Shown here: piece by piece, positions 25,631-35,939 of the stretch
How the letters are laid out: the number at the start of each line of letters is the position of its first letter
Position numbering within the stretch: position 1 is the first letter of the stretch
From: an uncultured Spartobacteria bacterium
Lineage (GTDB): Bacteria; Verrucomicrobiota; Verrucomicrobiia; Chthoniobacterales; Terrimicrobiaceae
Reading direction: 5' to 3'
NCBI GenBank assembly: GCA_937919825.1
Contig: CALFPA010000068.1
Coordinates: 32,607 to 96,606, forward strand
DNA: 64,000 nucleotides
Position numbers and translations under genes: made by a program
The notes under the pieces: model-generated
Databases searched by the model: none
Seen by the model: the letters and a program-made list of their open reading frames with translations, nothing else
What the model was told of the DNA's origin: nothing

Positions 25631-27979
25631 TTAGAATTGGTAGCCGATGTTGAAGTTGAACTTGCCTGGAGGGCCGTTCCAAGTGTCGTAAACGACTGGG
25701 ATGCCGTAATCCACGCGGATCGGGCCAATTGGAAGGTCGAGACGCAGGCCGATGCCGATATCGACATTGGCTCCAGAGGTTCCGAAGTCATAAGAATCCG
25801 TGTTCACAAATCCGGCATCTGTAAAAACCGCGCCACGCACACGACTCACGATTGGGAAAGTCATTTCAAAAGTGATATACCCCATGGAGTTTCCACCAAT
25901 TGGGTTGTCATATTCGTCAACAGGGCCAACCTCACGGTAATCAAAGCCGCGCATATTGTTTGCACCACCGAGATAAAGGCGGTCAAAAATCGGAACACCA
26001 TTTCCATAGTCGTCATCTCCCGATTTGTCGGATCCCCATCCGTCTGTCACGGCGAGTTGACCTTTAACCAAGAAAATCAGGTCCCAAGGTAGCGGGAAGT
26101 ATTTCGAGCCCTCAAGAGAGAGACCATAGTCTTGGACATCGCCACCTAGGAAGCCACCCGATACAAAGGTTGTGAATTCAACGAGTTCTCCCTTGCGTGT
26201 TAAGAAAAGGCTATCTCGAGTATCCCATACCAATGAGCTAGTAACCGCACTTTTGTTATAGTCCCCAGCGGCATCTTGAATGACCGTGCCGGCATCATCG
26301 TCATCTACATCGTAAATTTTGACTTTTTCAACACGGTATTCGGTCTGGCCTGAAAGCGCTTTCCAGATTTTTTGGCGAGTTTGGAGGGCTGCGCCGAGAT
26401 TTTCTTGAGCGTATACAGCTGATAAGAAGTTTGCGGTGCGGTAATAGCCTTCGACCCCGGCAGAGAGTTTATAACCCATGAACCAAGGTTCGGTAAGGGA
26501 GACTACGAAATCCTGACGCAGGAGACCGTATTGCGCGCGGATGCGGAAACGCTGGCCGCCGCCGGTGAATCGCGGCCAGTTCGTAACATCGAAGTTCGAC
26601 TGCTGGAGTTCTGCAAAACCGATCAAGCTATCGATCGTGCTGAAGCCGGCGCCGAAGTTGAACGAACCGGTGCGTTTTTCCTCCACGATGACATTGAGGT
26701 CCTTGCGGCCTGGCACGATGGTGTCGGTCGGCTGGGTCTCGACGCGCTCGAAGTAGTTCAAATTCTCCAAGCGCTTTTTGCTGATGTCCACGAGTGTGGT
26801 GTCGTAGACCTCGCCGGGTTTAACGGCCAACTCGCGCCGAATCACGCGGTCCTGCGTGCGGGTGTTGCCCTGGATATTGACGAGGTTCAGGTAGGATTGG
26901 ACGCCTTCGTCGAGAGAGTAGGTGAGATTCACCGCGCCAGGACCTGCGGGGAGGACTTCGGGCACTGCGGTCATGTCCACATAGCCGCGGCTGCCGTAGA
27001 AATCACGAATCGCCTTGAGGTCGGCGCCCATGCCTTGCGGAGTGAAAAGCTGGCCGGCGTTCATTTTGAGCTGACTCAAAATCTCGCCCTCGGGAGCGAT
27101 ATTCACCCCTTGGATGCTGACTTGGTTCACGCGGTATTCGGTGCCCTCGCTGATCGTCACGGTCAACTCCACGCCTTCGCCGGCGAGCGGCTGGGTCTGG
27201 ATTTCCGAGACATCGACATCGGCGAAACCGCGGTTTTGGTAGAGCGTCTGGATGGCAACGCGGTCATCTTCGACTTGCGATGGTTCGAGTCGGCCGCTCT
27301 TGTTGAAGAAGGTCAAAAGATCGAGCGGCTTTGTCTTCATCACCTTGCGAAGGTCGCGGTCGAGGACCGAGTCATTGCCGATGAAAGTGATTTTTTTGAC
27401 GATGAGCTTCGGTCCCTCGGTTATGGCGAAGATCAGGCGAGCGCGGTTCTGGCCGGGGATGTCCTGCACGCGGTATTGCACATCGACATCGGCGTAGTTG
27501 CGGTCGTTGTAGAGTTCGAGGACCTTCTGGCGGTCCTGCTCGATGCGCTCCTCGTCCACCACATCGCCGGGTTTAACCTTCAAATCGCGGCGCACGCGAT
27601 TGAGGGGAATCTGCTCCGCTCCCTCAATGATGACTTCTTCCAGGACAGGTCGGCCTTGGAGGAGAACCGTGACGCGAACGCCGTTTCCAAGGGGCTCGGC
27701 GAACAAACGCACATTCGACACGCCGCCTGTTTGATACAAGGCGCGGACATCTTGCTCGGCGGTGCGCTCGCTGTAAGGTTGGCCGATTTTCGTGGCGAGG
27801 TTCGCGAGCACGCGGTCTTTGGAAATACTCGGCGCCCCGACGGTTTCCACCACGATATCATTCACAATCGGGCCGGTTTGTTCAGCGGGCGCCTGGGCTT
27901 TTGACGGAGGTGTGAGAACGGCCAGAAAGGCGAAAGCGAGGGCGGTGAGAAGAAGGATAGGGCGTCGTTTATTTTTCAT
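25631..27979 (-). CDS. bamA: Outer membrane protein assembly factor BamA
   Basis: ATG at 27979 gives 782 residues with signal peptide (MKNKRRPILLLTALAFAFLA); the upstream open frame was not used. Five POTRA domains occupy about residues 35-420 (for example VRALYQTGGVSNVRLFAEPL, then VEEVIIEGAEQIPLNRVRRD). The rest is the 16-strand Omp85 barrel, with the GGANNMRGFDYREVGP motif (the conserved RGF of loop 6) and a C-terminal aromatic residue (NFNIGYQF). BamA inserts beta-barrel proteins into the outer membrane. It heads the bamA-ompH-lpxD-sigma operon. Confidence 0.96.
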   Translation of the reverse strand: MKNKRRPILLLTALAFAFLAVLTPPSKAQAPAEQTGPIVNDIVVETVGAPSISKDRVLANLATKIGQPYSERTAEQDVRALYQTGGVSNVRLFAEPLGNGVRVTVLLQGRPVLEEVIIEGAEQIPLNRVRRDLKVKPGDVVDEERIEQDRQKVLELYNDRNYADVDVQYRVQDIPGQNRARLIFAITEGPKLIVKKITFIGNDSVLDRDLRKVMKTKPLDLLTFFNKSGRLEPSQVEDDRVAIQTLYQNRGFADVDVSEIQTQPLAGEGVELTVTISEGTEYRVNQVSIQGVNIAPEGEILSQLKMNAGQLFTPQGMGADLKAIRDFYGSRGYVDMTAVPEVLPAGPGAVNLTYSLDEGVQSYLNLVNIQGNTRTQDRVIRRELAVKPGEVYDTTLVDISKKRLENLNYFERVETQPTDTIVPGRKDLNVIVEEKRTGSFNFGAGFSTIDSLIGFAELQQSNFDVTNWPRFTGGGQRFRIRAQYGLLRQDFVVSLTEPWFMGYKLSAGVEGYYRTANFLSAVYAQENLGAALQTRQKIWKALSGQTEYRVEKVKIYDVDDDDAGTVIQDAAGDYNKSAVTSSLVWDTRDSLFLTRKGELVEFTTFVSGGFLGGDVQDYGLSLEGSKYFPLPWDLIFLVKGQLAVTDGWGSDKSGDDDYGNGVPIFDRLYLGGANNMRGFDYREVGPVDEYDNPIGGNSMGYITFEMTFPIVSRVRGAVFTDAGFVNTDSYDFGTSGANVDIGIGLRLDLPIGPIRVDYGIPVVYDTWNGPPGKFNFNIGYQF

Positions 27980-28129
27980 GGTCGAATGGGTCGCCTTCAG
28001 ACGGAACATCAAGGCGTCGGTGGGATTAACGAATGCCCTCGGGCAGGTCAAGAAACCCGTGTCTGGGAGAGGGCTTTTTTATTGCCGCAAAATCTCCGGC
28101 TCAAGTGAGGGGATTCTGCTCCGGCGTTA

Positions 28130-28615
28130 TTAAGCGCCAGGCTTTTCCTTGTGCGCCGTGAGGCGGTGGGGGTGGAAGACGCTGACGATGCTCATCAGCA
28201 CCGAAGTCGTCCAAGCGATGCAAAACATGCCTGAGAGAGCGATCACAGCGGTGATGGTATTCCACGCTGGCGGCATGATGTCCTGTCCGTAGCCGAGGGT
28301 GGTGTAGGTGCTGCCGCTGAAATACAGCGCCTGACTGATGTTTGTCACCAGACCGCTCCACAAGAGCGCGTAGCCCAAGATCACAATATCCCCGAGGTGC
28401 GAGGTGAGGATCAAAACCATGGTCAGGTAAAGAAACGGACGCGACGGAAATCGCCGCAACGCTGCGTGAGGGGTTTTTAGCCCTCGAGGATGACGAGCCG
28501 CTTTCTGAAAATTGGAAAGCCGGTCTCGCGGAACTTTGGTTCCGCCTAGATGCGAAAGTCGCCGAACTTCGCGCCGAGCCGGAGTCGAAAAACCTTCCCT
28601 CCTTTGAAACCGCAA
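28130..28615 (-). CDS. Two-helix K+ channel protein, 5'-truncated
   Basis: The recognisable channel part is short: a membrane helix (FLYLTMVLILTSHLGDIVIL), a pore helix, the selectivity filter TTLGYGQD and a last helix (ITAVIALSGMFCIAWTTSVL). Relatives of this small ion-channel family carry another membrane helix first. Here that region is replaced by about 60 polar residues, encoded antisense to the FUSC gene on the other strand. Possible starts are TTG 28615, TTG 28459 and ATG 28420; the stop is at 28130. I read it as a gene whose 5' end was lost in a deletion at about 28.43-28.46 kb. Whether it still makes a channel is uncertain. Confidence 0.6.
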   Translation of the reverse strand: MRFQRREGFSTPARREVRRLSHLGGTKVPRDRLSNFQKAARHPRGLKTPHAALRRFPSRPFLYLTMVLILTSHLGDIVILGYALLWSGLVTNISQALYFSGSTYTTLGYGQDIMPPAWNTITAVIALSGMFCIAWTTSVLMSIVSVFHPHRLTAHKEKPGA

Positions 28616-28668
28616 GCATCTCGATTCATCTCCTGAATCTTCGGGATCTCTCCGATCTCATCCTCGAG

Positions 28669-29817
28669 ATGGATCACCTCAATCACACCGAACCCGAAAA
28701 CAATACCCTCTCCGAAAGCCTGGCGCTCGCACCCGCATGGCCAAGCATGCCTTGGATTCATCGTGGCATCCGCGCCGGCATCGCCACCGTTTTTGCCTTG
28801 GTCATCGAAAATTGGCTCAACCCGCCCGGCGGCTCGATGATGCTTCTCTGCGTTTACACATTCACCTCGCTGAACGCTCTCAGCCCCGATGAATCCGGCG
28901 ACAGGCCCGTTTTTCGCCAAGTGCTCGTTTTCTTTGTGGTGATGGCCGGAGCCTCGATCCTCTTACTCGCCTTAACGCCGATAATGGCCAGCGACTCCGT
29001 GCTGAACCTTGTTATCGGCGTTTGGGCATTCCTGTTCGGCTATTGGTTCCACCGGGCCGGTGGTGTGACGGTGCCGCTGACTTTTGCGTTCATGCTTCTG
29101 GTTGGCGTCGTGGCGCTGAATCCCCAGCAACCTGTCGGATTCCAATCCATCGCAGGCTTCTTTTTTGGATTCATGAACGGATTGGTGATTTCCGCCGTCG
29201 CCCAGCGCCTGATGTGGCTCGTGCTTCCGGAAAAAAACCTCGGCACGGGCTTGCAGCGCTACTTCGCGACAATGATCGAGGGTATCGATAGCGGCATGGC
29301 GAGCCTCCCGCTCTGGCGGCGCGCCGAGCATGCGCTTTTTCCAGCCAAGGGAAAAAAGGCGATCGCTTTGATGGCCGGGCCGACCTGTCCGCCTGACGAG
29401 GTTCGGCGCCTTGAGGAATTCCTCAACACACTCCAGGAACTCTCGTGGGAATTCTCACTCTGCACCGGACGCCTGAAGCCAATCCTTCCCCCGGAGTTCG
29501 CAGATCGTGGGGGCGAGTGGATCACAGAAGCCCGGAGAATCTTTCGGTCTGTTTTAACTGAACTCTCGGACTCGATTGCCTCCGCCCGCCAGCCCCGCGA
29601 CCTCGGCCCAGCCATCGATCAGGCGCTTCTCGAGTGGGATCAGTGGATGGACTGGCTCCGCCCCGCCATTCGCGAGCACCAAACTCCCATCGAAACCTCC
29701 ATCAAGCTCATGGGATTTTCCTCCCGCTTCCGCGCCGCGATGCTTGTTCTCCGCCGGGCCAACGATCAGGCACGGGGGCTGACCCTCTGCGACTACATGG
29801 GCGATGTTTCTTTGTGA
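28669..29817 (+). CDS. FUSC-family membrane protein, 5'-truncated
   Basis: The sequence from ATG 28669 encodes 382 residues with the fusaric-acid-resistance family C-terminal membrane domain: helices from about 35 to 185, including PWIHRGIRAGIATVFALVIE and LTFAFMLLVGVVAL, then a helical cytoplasmic domain. Family proteins are about 650-750 residues with two such halves. Protein-like sequence continues in frame upstream of the ATG (ATLREGFLALEDDEPLSENW, AGLAELWFRLDAKVAEL) to a stop at 28405, without a usual start codon. So the N-terminal half is missing, and the gene abuts the similarly truncated channel gene head to head. Probably a remnant or partly functional. Confidence 0.6.
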   Translation: MDHLNHTEPENNTLSESLALAPAWPSMPWIHRGIRAGIATVFALVIENWLNPPGGSMMLLCVYTFTSLNALSPDESGDRPVFRQVLVFFVVMAGASILLLALTPIMASDSVLNLVIGVWAFLFGYWFHRAGGVTVPLTFAFMLLVGVVALNPQQPVGFQSIAGFFFGFMNGLVISAVAQRLMWLVLPEKNLGTGLQRYFATMIEGIDSGMASLPLWRRAEHALFPAKGKKAIALMAGPTCPPDEVRRLEEFLNTLQELSWEFSLCTGRLKPILPPEFADRGGEWITEARRIFRSVLTELSDSIASARQPRDLGPAIDQALLEWDQWMDWLRPAIREHQTPIETSIKLMGFSSRFRAAMLVLRRANDQARGLTLCDYMGDVSL

Positions 29818-29898
29818 TGGGTGCGAATCCGCTATCGCCGACTCCTTTTTAAATAATCCCCCCACATGAATTTCACCCAAGCGGACAACGGCGCCGAC

Positions 29899-29915
29899 CG
29901 AGCGGCGCCCTCCAG
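29899..29915. repeat. Dispersed repeat, GGCGCC type, copy 1
   Basis: CGAGCGGCGCCCTCCAG at 29899-29915, preceded by GGCGCCGAC that can pair back with it. An identical 17-mer occurs at 29989-30005. A related degenerate copy lies inside uvrA at 34833-34859. Confidence 0.75.
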
Positions 29916-29941
29916 GTTCGATGGGACGCGATTGATTGGAG

Positions 29942-29961
29942 GGACGACCTCTGTGTCGTCC
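29942..29961. repeat. Dispersed hairpin GGACGAC-GTCGTCC, copy 1
   Basis: GGACGACCTCTGTGTCGTCC, a 7-bp stem with 6-base loop, preceded by TTGGAGG. A second copy, differing at one loop base, lies at 52040-52059, 22 kb away. Both are between genes. Confidence 0.8.
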
Positions 29962-29988
29962 GGGGAAAAGCGTATTATGCGCCGCCGG

Positions 29989-30005
29989 CGAGCGGCGCCC
30001 TCCAG
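29989..30005. repeat. Dispersed repeat, GGCGCC type, copy 2
   Basis: CGAGCGGCGCCCTCCAG at 29989-30005, identical to the copy at 29899-29915 and ending right at the uvrA stop codon. Confidence 0.75.
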
Positions 30006-33000
30006 TTAGAGGATTTCGCGGAGGAACGGCGCGGTGCGGCTGGTTTTGGATTGAGCGATTTTTTCGGGGGTGCCGGTGGCAACGACCTTGCCGCCTTGCG
30101 CGCCGGCTTCCGGGCCGATGTCGAGGATGTGGTCGGCTTCGGCGATGATGTCGAGGTGGTGTTCGATCACGACGACGGTGCCACCTTCGTCCACCAGGCG
30201 GTGGAGGACTTGGATCAACTGCGCGACATCGTGGGCGTGGAGGCCGATCGTGGGTTCCTCCAAGACATAGAGGATCGATTTGCCTTTGCGGGTGGTGCGG
30301 ATTTCCTCGGCGGCGGAGGTGGCGCGGCGGGCGAGTTGGGTGACGAGTTTGATGCGCTGGGCTTCGCCACCGCTCAAGGTCGGGCTGGGTTGGCCGAGCT
30401 TGAGGTAGCCGAGGCCGGTTTCTTGAAGGAGCGAGAGCGGGCGGCGGATTTTCGGATGGGCGGCGAAGAACTCGACGGCCTGCTCGATCGTCATGTCCAT
30501 CACATCGCCGATGGATTTTCCATTGTAGAGGATTTCGAGGGTGGAGGGATTGTAGCGGCGGCCGGAGCAGTCCTGGCAGGGCATGTAGGAGGCGGGGAGG
30601 AAATTCATCTCGAGCTTGATGACGCCTTGGCCGAGGCAGGCTTCGCAGCGACCGCCCTCGTTGTTGAAGGAGAAGCGGCTGTTCGTGTAGCCGCGCATGC
30701 GGGCGGCGGGGATGTTCGCGAAGAGTTTCCGGATCTCGTCGAAGACCTTCACATAGGTGGCGGGAGTCGAGCGGGAGGTTTTGCCGATCGGGGATTGGTC
30801 GACTTCGAGCACGCCGGCGAGGGGTTCGAAGCCGGAGATGCCTTTGTGGAGGTCGGAGTGGGCGGGGGCGCGTTTACGGATGAGGGCGTCGCGGACAGCG
30901 GGGACGACGATGCCACGGATGAGCGTGGATTTTCCGGAACCCGAAACGCCGGTGAGGGCGGTGAGGCGGTGGAGGGGAATGCGGACGGATTCGTTTTGGA
31001 TGTTGTGGAGCCGGCAGCCTTTGAGTTCGAGCCACTGATCGGCGGCAGGGCGTCGTGATCCGCGCACTGGGTGTTTCATCGGCTCGCGGAGGGCGCGGGC
31101 GGTGTGAGAGGTCGGATGCTCGAGGATTTCGGCGAGGGTTCCGCTGGCGACAACTTCGCCGCCACGGCTGCCGGCGCCTGGACCGAGGTCGAGGATTTGG
31201 TCGGCGCGGCGCATGGTTTCCTCGTCGTGCTCGACGACGACGAGCGAGTTGCCTTTTTTGGCGAGGGTTTGGAGGGCGTCGAGGAGTCGTTCGTTGTCGC
31301 GCGGGTGGAGGCCGATGGTGGGCTCGTCCAAAACATACAGGACTCCGCGAAGATTCGAGCCGAGTTGGGCGGCGAGGCGGATGCGTTGGGATTCGCCGCC
31401 GGAGAGGGTTTTCGCGGAGCGGTCGAGGGCGAGGTAGTCGAGGCCGACCTTGGCAAGGAAGCTCAGGCGCTGGCGGATTTCGGTGGTGATGTCGCGGGCG
31501 ATCTCGGCGGCGGGCCCGGTGAATTTCAAAGAGTCGCAGAGCGCGAGGGCCTCAGCGGCCGGCGAATGGGTGAAGTCCGCGATGGAGGTTTTTTGGATGC
31601 GGACATGGGTGGCGGTTTCGTTGAGGCGCGTGCCTTTGCAGACTGGGCAGGGGCGGGGCTCCTCATCCTCGAGGCCCTCGTGGCGGCGCTCCTCGTCGAG
31701 TTCGGCCTCGATGGCGCTTTCGAAATTGTCGTCGCCGGAGCCCAGGCCTTTCCAGACCTCACCGAAGCCTCGGCAGTGTTGGCACCAACCGTGCGGGGAG
31801 TTGAAGGAAAAGAGGCGGGGGTCGAGGGGCTCGAACGCGCGCTGGCACGAGGGGCAATTCATCTCGGTGCTGAGCGTGGTGGATTTGCCCTTGGCGTCGA
31901 TGAGGCGGGCGGTGCCTTTGCCGAGGCGGAGGGCTTTGCGCACAAGGTCGTCGGCTTTTTTCAAATCCGGCGCGTCGAGTTCGCCGACGATGGCGTCGAT
32001 CGTGTGTTCCTTGAAGCGCTCGAGTTTTTGGAAGGCCTCCACGGCCACGCGGTCGCCATCGACGATGAGGGTTTCGATGCCTTGGCGCGCGGCGGCACGG
32101 GCGATCTCGGTGTGGAAGCCTTTGCGGCCTTTTACGAGGTTCGCGAGGATTTTGACGGGGCCTTTGGCGGCACGGGCGCTGACTTCCTCGGCGATCGCGG
32201 TGGGGGTGCGGTTGGCGACGGCCACATCGCAGTCGGGGCAAAATTGGGTGCCGAGTTTGGAGAAGAGGAGCCGGAGAAAATGGTAGATTTCGGTGACGGT
32301 GGCGACGGTGGATTTGCCGCCGCCACGGGTGACGCGTTGCTCGATGGCGACGCTCGGCGGGAGGCCTTCGATCGAGTCCACATCGGGCTTTTCAAGTTGG
32401 TCTACAAATTGGCGGGCATAGGCCGACATGCTGTCGAGGAAGCGGCGCTGGCCTTCGGCGAAGAGGATGTCGAACGCGAGGGTGGATTTTCCGGAGCCGC
32501 TGAGACCGGTGACGACAACCATGCCATCGCGCGGGATGTCGATGTTGATGTTTTTGAGGTTGTGCTCGCGGGCTCCGCGGACGGTGATGAAATTCGAGCG
32601 CGGGGGGAGGGGGAGCGGCGGGTCTTCGTGGAGAATCGACGAATCCGACGGAGAGGGTCCCTCCAGGAGAATTTTGAGGAAGCGGGCGGTGTGGGACTCG
32701 GGGGATTCGAGGATTTTTTCGGGGGTTCCGGCGGCGACGATTTGGCCGCCTTCGTCGCCACCCTCGGGACCGAGGTCGATGATCCAATCCGCGCACTTGA
32801 TGACTTCCAGATTGTGCTCGATGACGATGACGCTGTTTCCCTCGTCCACAAGGCGGTGGAAGACTTTGACGAGCAGGGCGACATCGTCGAAGTGCAGTCC
32901 GGTGGTGGGTTCGTCGAAAATGAGGAGGGCCTTTTCTCGGGACTGGCGAATGAGGTGGTGGACGAGTTTAAGGCGTTGGGATTCGCCGCCGGAGAGGGAG

Positions 33001-35486
33001 TTTACGGGTTGGCCGAGCTTGAGGTAATCGAGGCCGACTTCGGCGAGGAGTTGGAGCGGGCCGGTGATTTTGCCCTGCGGGTCGAGGGGTTTGAAAAATT
33101 CGACGGCCTCGGCGGCGGTGAGTTCGAGGACTTCGTGGATGGATTTTCCAGCGACTTGGATTTTCAGGAGCGGTGGGCGGAAGCGGGTGCCATCGCATTC
33201 CGGGCAGCGGAGGAAGAGGTCGCTGAGGAATTGCATTTCGACTTTTTCGAAGCCGAGTCCGCTGCAGCGGTCGCAGCGGCCGTTGCCGGAATTGAAGGAG
33301 AAGCTCGAGGGCGTAAAGCCGGCGGCTTCGGCGGCGGGGGTATCTCCGAAAAGTGAGCGGATGTGCTCGTAGACGCCGAGGTAGACGGCCGGCGTGGAGC
33401 GCGGGGTTTTCGCGAGCGGGGATTGGTCGACCATCACGACTTCGTCCACTTCCTCGTCGCCGTCGATGGATTTGACGAAACCCGCGGCCTCCTCCTCGGG
33501 AGCGTCTTCACCGATCAACTGGCGGTGAAGGACATCGCGGACGAGGGAGGTTTTGCCCGATCCCGAAACGCCGGTGACGGCGCAGAGGACGCCGAGCGGG
33601 AATTTGACCGAGAGGTTTTTGATGTTGTGGTGGGTGACGCCTTTGAGGGTGATGTGGCCGGTCGCTTTACGGCGTTTTTTCGGAACGGGGATGGATTTTT
33701 TTCCCGTGAGGTAATCGGCGGTGAGGGAGTTTTTGGCCGAGGCGAAATTTTCGGCGGGTCCGCAGTAGAGGAGGTGTCCGCCCGCGCGGCCGCGTCCCGG
33801 GCCGATATCGACGAGTTCGTCGGCGGCGCGGATGACGGCTTCTTCATGCTCGACGACGAGGAGGGTGTTGCCCTTGTCGCGGAGGCCGCGGAGGATTTCG
33901 ATGAGTCGCGAGGTGTCGCGCGGGTGGAGGCCCACGCTGGGTTCGTCGAGGACGAAGAGGGTATTAACGAGCGAGGCACCGAGGCAGGTGGTGAGATTGA
34001 CGCGCTGGATTTCGCCGCCGGAGAGCGAGCGGGTCGGGCGGTCGAGCGAGAGGTAGCCGAGGCCGATGCGGCAGAGGTAGGCCACGCGGGAGGTGATTTG
34101 TTTGTGGACGAGCTGGGCGGAGGCGTCGGCGTGGGGGATCGAGAGGTTTTCGAGGATGGGGAGGAGGCGCTTGAGGGGAAGTGCGGAGACTGCAGGAAGG
34201 GTGCGGCTGTCGATGCGGTAGTTAAGCGTCTCGGGCTGGAAGCGGCCGCCGTGGCAGACCGGGCAGGGTTGGTAGCTGCGGTAGCGGGAGAGCAGCACGC
34301 GGATGTGCATTTTGTAGACTTTGCTCTCAAGCCAGCGGAAGTAGCCGTTGACGCCATACCACTCGCCGGATTCCCAGGCTTCGGTGGGGTTGAGGCCAGG
34401 TTCGCCTTCGATGACGAAATCTTGGTCGGCTTGAGGTAGGCGTTCGAAAATGCGGTGGATGTCGATGCCGCGCTTGTGGCAGTGGCGCAGGAGGTCGTCC
34501 TGGCACTCGGCGGACTGGCCGCTTTGGAAGGGGCGAATGACGCCTTCGGAGATCGAGAGCGAGGCGTCGGGAATGACGCGATGCATGTCGATGCCGATGA
34601 TCCGGCCGAAGCCTTTGCATTCGGGGCAGGCGCCGAGGGGGGAGTTGAAAGAAAAGAGGCCGGGTGAGGGCGGGCGGATGTCGAGATCGCAGGGAGCGCA
34701 GTGCCAACCCGAGGTATGGTATTCGATGCGGTCGGTGGCGGGATTGATGACGGCCAGGCGGTCGTTGCCGAGACGGAGGGAGGTTTCGATCGACTCGGTG
34801 AGGCGGGGGAGGGCGCTAGGCGCCTGGGTTTTGGGCGCTGACGGAGCATCGCCCTCCAGGGGGATGTCGACGCGGTCTTGGATGACGAGGATTTCGGCGG
34901 GGAGTTTTTTGAGTTTTGGTGGCTCGTCGGTGCGGTGGGTTGTTCCGCTGAGCCAAATGCGGAGGTAGCCTTGGCCGGAGAGAAACTCGAAAAAGTCGGA
35001 GGGTTTCGTTTTTTCCGGGGCCTTGATCGGGAAGGCGATGAGGAGAGATTTTCCGGGGTGGGCGGCGAGGATTTGGCGGAGGATTGAGCCCGGGGTGCCG
35101 GGGAGGATTTCGCCAGAGCATTTCGGGCAGAAGGCCTTGGCAGCTCGGGGGAAAAGGAGCTTCAGGTAGTCGTTTATCTCGGTGATCGTGCCGACGGTCG
35201 AGCGCGTGGTGCGGACATTGTTCGCCTGCTCGATGGCGATTGCGGGGGGGATGCCTTCGATACTGTCCGCAAGGGGTTTATCCATCCGCTCGAGGAACTG
35301 GCGGGTGTAGGGACTGAAAGTCTCCACATACCGCCGTTGTCCCTCGGCGTAGATGGTATCGAACGCCAGGCTGGATTTGCCGCTGCCGCTGGGTCCAGTG
35401 ACGACAATGAGCTTCCCGAGAGGAAGCTCAAGGTCAACCCCTTGGAGGTTATTTTGTCTGGCCCCGCGGAGCCGAATGGAATCCAC
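30006..35486 (-). CDS. uvrA: Excinuclease UvrA, tandem-duplicated form
   Basis: 1826 residues, nearly twice the usual 940. It consists of two consecutive UvrA-like halves, about 1-940 and 960-1826, each opening similarly ([20 protein letters not shown] and [19 protein letters not shown]). Four Walker A motifs are present: [27 protein letters not shown] and GVSGSGKST, with matching LSGGE signatures and CxxC zinc clusters such as CDRCSGLGF and CEACLGQGV. UvrA recognises DNA damage and loads UvrB in nucleotide excision repair. A tandem form is known from Chlamydiae, consistent with PVC ancestry. In the first half an unusual insertion ([18 protein letters not shown]) derives from a palindromic repeat. 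The gene follows the HU gene by 20 bases. Confidence 0.97.
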   Translation of the reverse strand: MDSIRLRGARQNNLQGVDLELPLGKLIVVTGPSGSGKSSLAFDTIYAEGQRRYVETFSPYTRQFLERMDKPLADSIEGIPPAIAIEQANNVRTTRSTVGTITEINDYLKLLFPRAAKAFCPKCSGEILPGTPGSILRQILAAHPGKSLLIAFPIKAPEKTKPSDFFEFLSGQGYLRIWLSGTTHRTDEPPKLKKLPAEILVIQDRVDIPLEGDAPSAPKTQAPSALPRLTESIETSLRLGNDRLAVINPATDRIEYHTSGWHCAPCDLDIRPPSPGLFSFNSPLGACPECKGFGRIIGIDMHRVIPDASLSISEGVIRPFQSGQSAECQDDLLRHCHKRGIDIHRIFERLPQADQDFVIEGEPGLNPTEAWESGEWYGVNGYFRWLESKVYKMHIRVLLSRYRSYQPCPVCHGGRFQPETLNYRIDSRTLPAVSALPLKRLLPILENLSIPHADASAQLVHKQITSRVAYLCRIGLGYLSLDRPTRSLSGGEIQRVNLTTCLGASLVNTLFVLDEPSVGLHPRDTSRLIEILRGLRDKGNTLLVVEHEEAVIRAADELVDIGPGRGRAGGHLLYCGPAENFASAKNSLTADYLTGKKSIPVPKKRRKATGHITLKGVTHHNIKNLSVKFPLGVLCAVTGVSGSGKTSLVRDVLHRQLIGEDAPEEEAAGFVKSIDGDEEVDEVVMVDQSPLAKTPRSTPAVYLGVYEHIRSLFGDTPAAEAAGFTPSSFSFNSGNGRCDRCSGLGFEKVEMQFLSDLFLRCPECDGTRFRPPLLKIQVAGKSIHEVLELTAAEAVEFFKPLDPQGKITGPLQLLAEVGLDYLKLGQPVNSLSGGESQRLKLVHHLIRQSREKALLIFDEPTTGLHFDDVALLVKVFHRLVDEGNSVIVIEHNLEVIKCADWIIDLGPEGGDEGGQIVAAGTPEKILESPESHTARFLKILLEGPSPSDSSILHEDPPLPLPPRSNFITVRGAREHNLKNINIDIPRDGMVVVTGLSGSGKSTLAFDILFAEGQRRFLDSMSAYARQFVDQLEKPDVDSIEGLPPSVAIEQRVTRGGGKSTVATVTEIYHFLRLLFSKLGTQFCPDCDVAVANRTPTAIAEEVSARAAKGPVKILANLVKGRKGFHTEIARAAARQGIETLIVDGDRVAVEAFQKLERFKEHTIDAIVGELDAPDLKKADDLVRKALRLGKGTARLIDAKGKSTTLSTEMNCPSCQRAFEPLDPRLFSFNSPHGWCQHCRGFGEVWKGLGSGDDNFESAIEAELDEERRHEGLEDEEPRPCPVCKGTRLNETATHVRIQKTSIADFTHSPAAEALALCDSLKFTGPAAEIARDITTEIRQRLSFLAKVGLDYLALDRSAKTLSGGESQRIRLAAQLGSNLRGVLYVLDEPTIGLHPRDNERLLDALQTLAKKGNSLVVVEHDEETMRRADQILDLGPGAGSRGGEVVASGTLAEILEHPTSHTARALREPMKHPVRGSRRPAADQWLELKGCRLHNIQNESVRIPLHRLTALTGVSGSGKSTLIRGIVVPAVRDALIRKRAPAHSDLHKGISGFEPLAGVLEVDQSPIGKTSRSTPATYVKVFDEIRKLFANIPAARMRGYTNSRFSFNNEGGRCEACLGQGVIKLEMNFLPASYMPCQDCSGRRYNPSTLEILYNGKSIGDVMDMTIEQAVEFFAAHPKIRRPLSLLQETGLGYLKLGQPSPTLSGGEAQRIKLVTQLARRATSAAEEIRTTRKGKSILYVLEEPTIGLHAHDVAQLIQVLHRLVDEGGTVVVIEHHLDIIAEADHILDIGPEAGAQGGKVVATGTPEKIAQSKTSRTAPFLREIL
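34833..34859. repeat. Palindromic repeat copy inside uvrA coding sequence
   Basis: The minus strand reads CTGGAGGGCGATGCTCCGTC followed by AGCGCCC, close to the intergenic CTGGAGGGCGCCGCTCG copies. In the uvrA frame it encodes [10 protein letters not shown] further GGCGCC dyad at about 34814-34823 may be the other end of the same element. Confidence 0.6.
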
Positions 35487-35506
35487 CCGTGAAATTCAGC
35501 CGGGGA

Positions 35507-35824
35507 TTAGCCCTGCTTGCCGCGGAGTTCTTCGGTGCGGAGAAGAACGCGCTGGCGCATGATTTTTCCGGATTTGAACTTCACCGTGGCGCGGGCTGGG
35601 ATGACCACATCATGTTCGGGTTTGTTGGGATTGCGGCCGACGCGGGATTTGGTCAAGCGGACTTCGAAAACACCGAAGTTGCGGAGCTCGACATCGCTAC
35701 CGGTGGCGAGGGCCTCGGTGACGCCGTCGAGAGTGAGTTGGATGACGCTGAAAACTTCCTGTTGGGTGAGTCCGGTTTGTTTGCTGATCTGCATTACCAG
35801 ATCTCGTTTGGTGAGGTTGGCCAT
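35507..35824 (-). CDS. HU/IHF-family DNA-binding protein
   Basis: 105 residues from ATG at 35824 (MANLTKRDLVMQISKQTGLT); an open frame 51 bases upstream is not needed. The family landmarks are present: N-terminal two-helix dimerisation region, NFGVFEVRLTKSRVGRNPNK arm with the conserved GRNP turn, then KFKSGKIMRQRV. HU-type proteins bend DNA and compact the nucleoid. It resembles IHF subunits in length. It lies 20 bases upstream of uvrA on the same strand, so they may be co-transcribed. Confidence 0.95.
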   Translation of the reverse strand: MANLTKRDLVMQISKQTGLTQQEVFSVIQLTLDGVTEALATGSDVELRNFGVFEVRLTKSRVGRNPNKPEHDVVIPARATVKFKSGKIMRQRVLLRTEELRGKQG

Positions 35825-35865
35825 ATAAGTGTGATATTTAGTTGGTTTGGATAAGGGGGGCGGAT

Positions 35866-35894
35866 TGAATACCAAGGGACTGCGCGGTCATCAA
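35866..35894 (-). promoter_or_regulatory. Candidate promoter for HU-uvrA
   Basis: On the minus strand TTGATG (35894-35889), 17-base spacer, TATTCA (35871-35866), with a predicted leader of about 36 bases before the HU start. A self-complementary CGGAAAAATTTTCCG (35905-35919 region) lies just upstream. Pattern match by eye. Confidence 0.4.
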
Positions 35895-35939
35895 CCCGAT
35901 TTCGGAAAAATTTTCCGCAATCAAAAAAAGGACTTGATT

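Noticed and set aside
28101..28619. A 172-codon minus-strand frame over the K+ channel
   Set aside because: Different frame from the selectivity-filter sequence; no family match.
31071..33356. A 761-codon open frame on the plus strand
   Set aside because: Antisense to uvrA; its sequence is a low-complexity Gly/Glu/Val mirror of the real protein with no recognisable domain.
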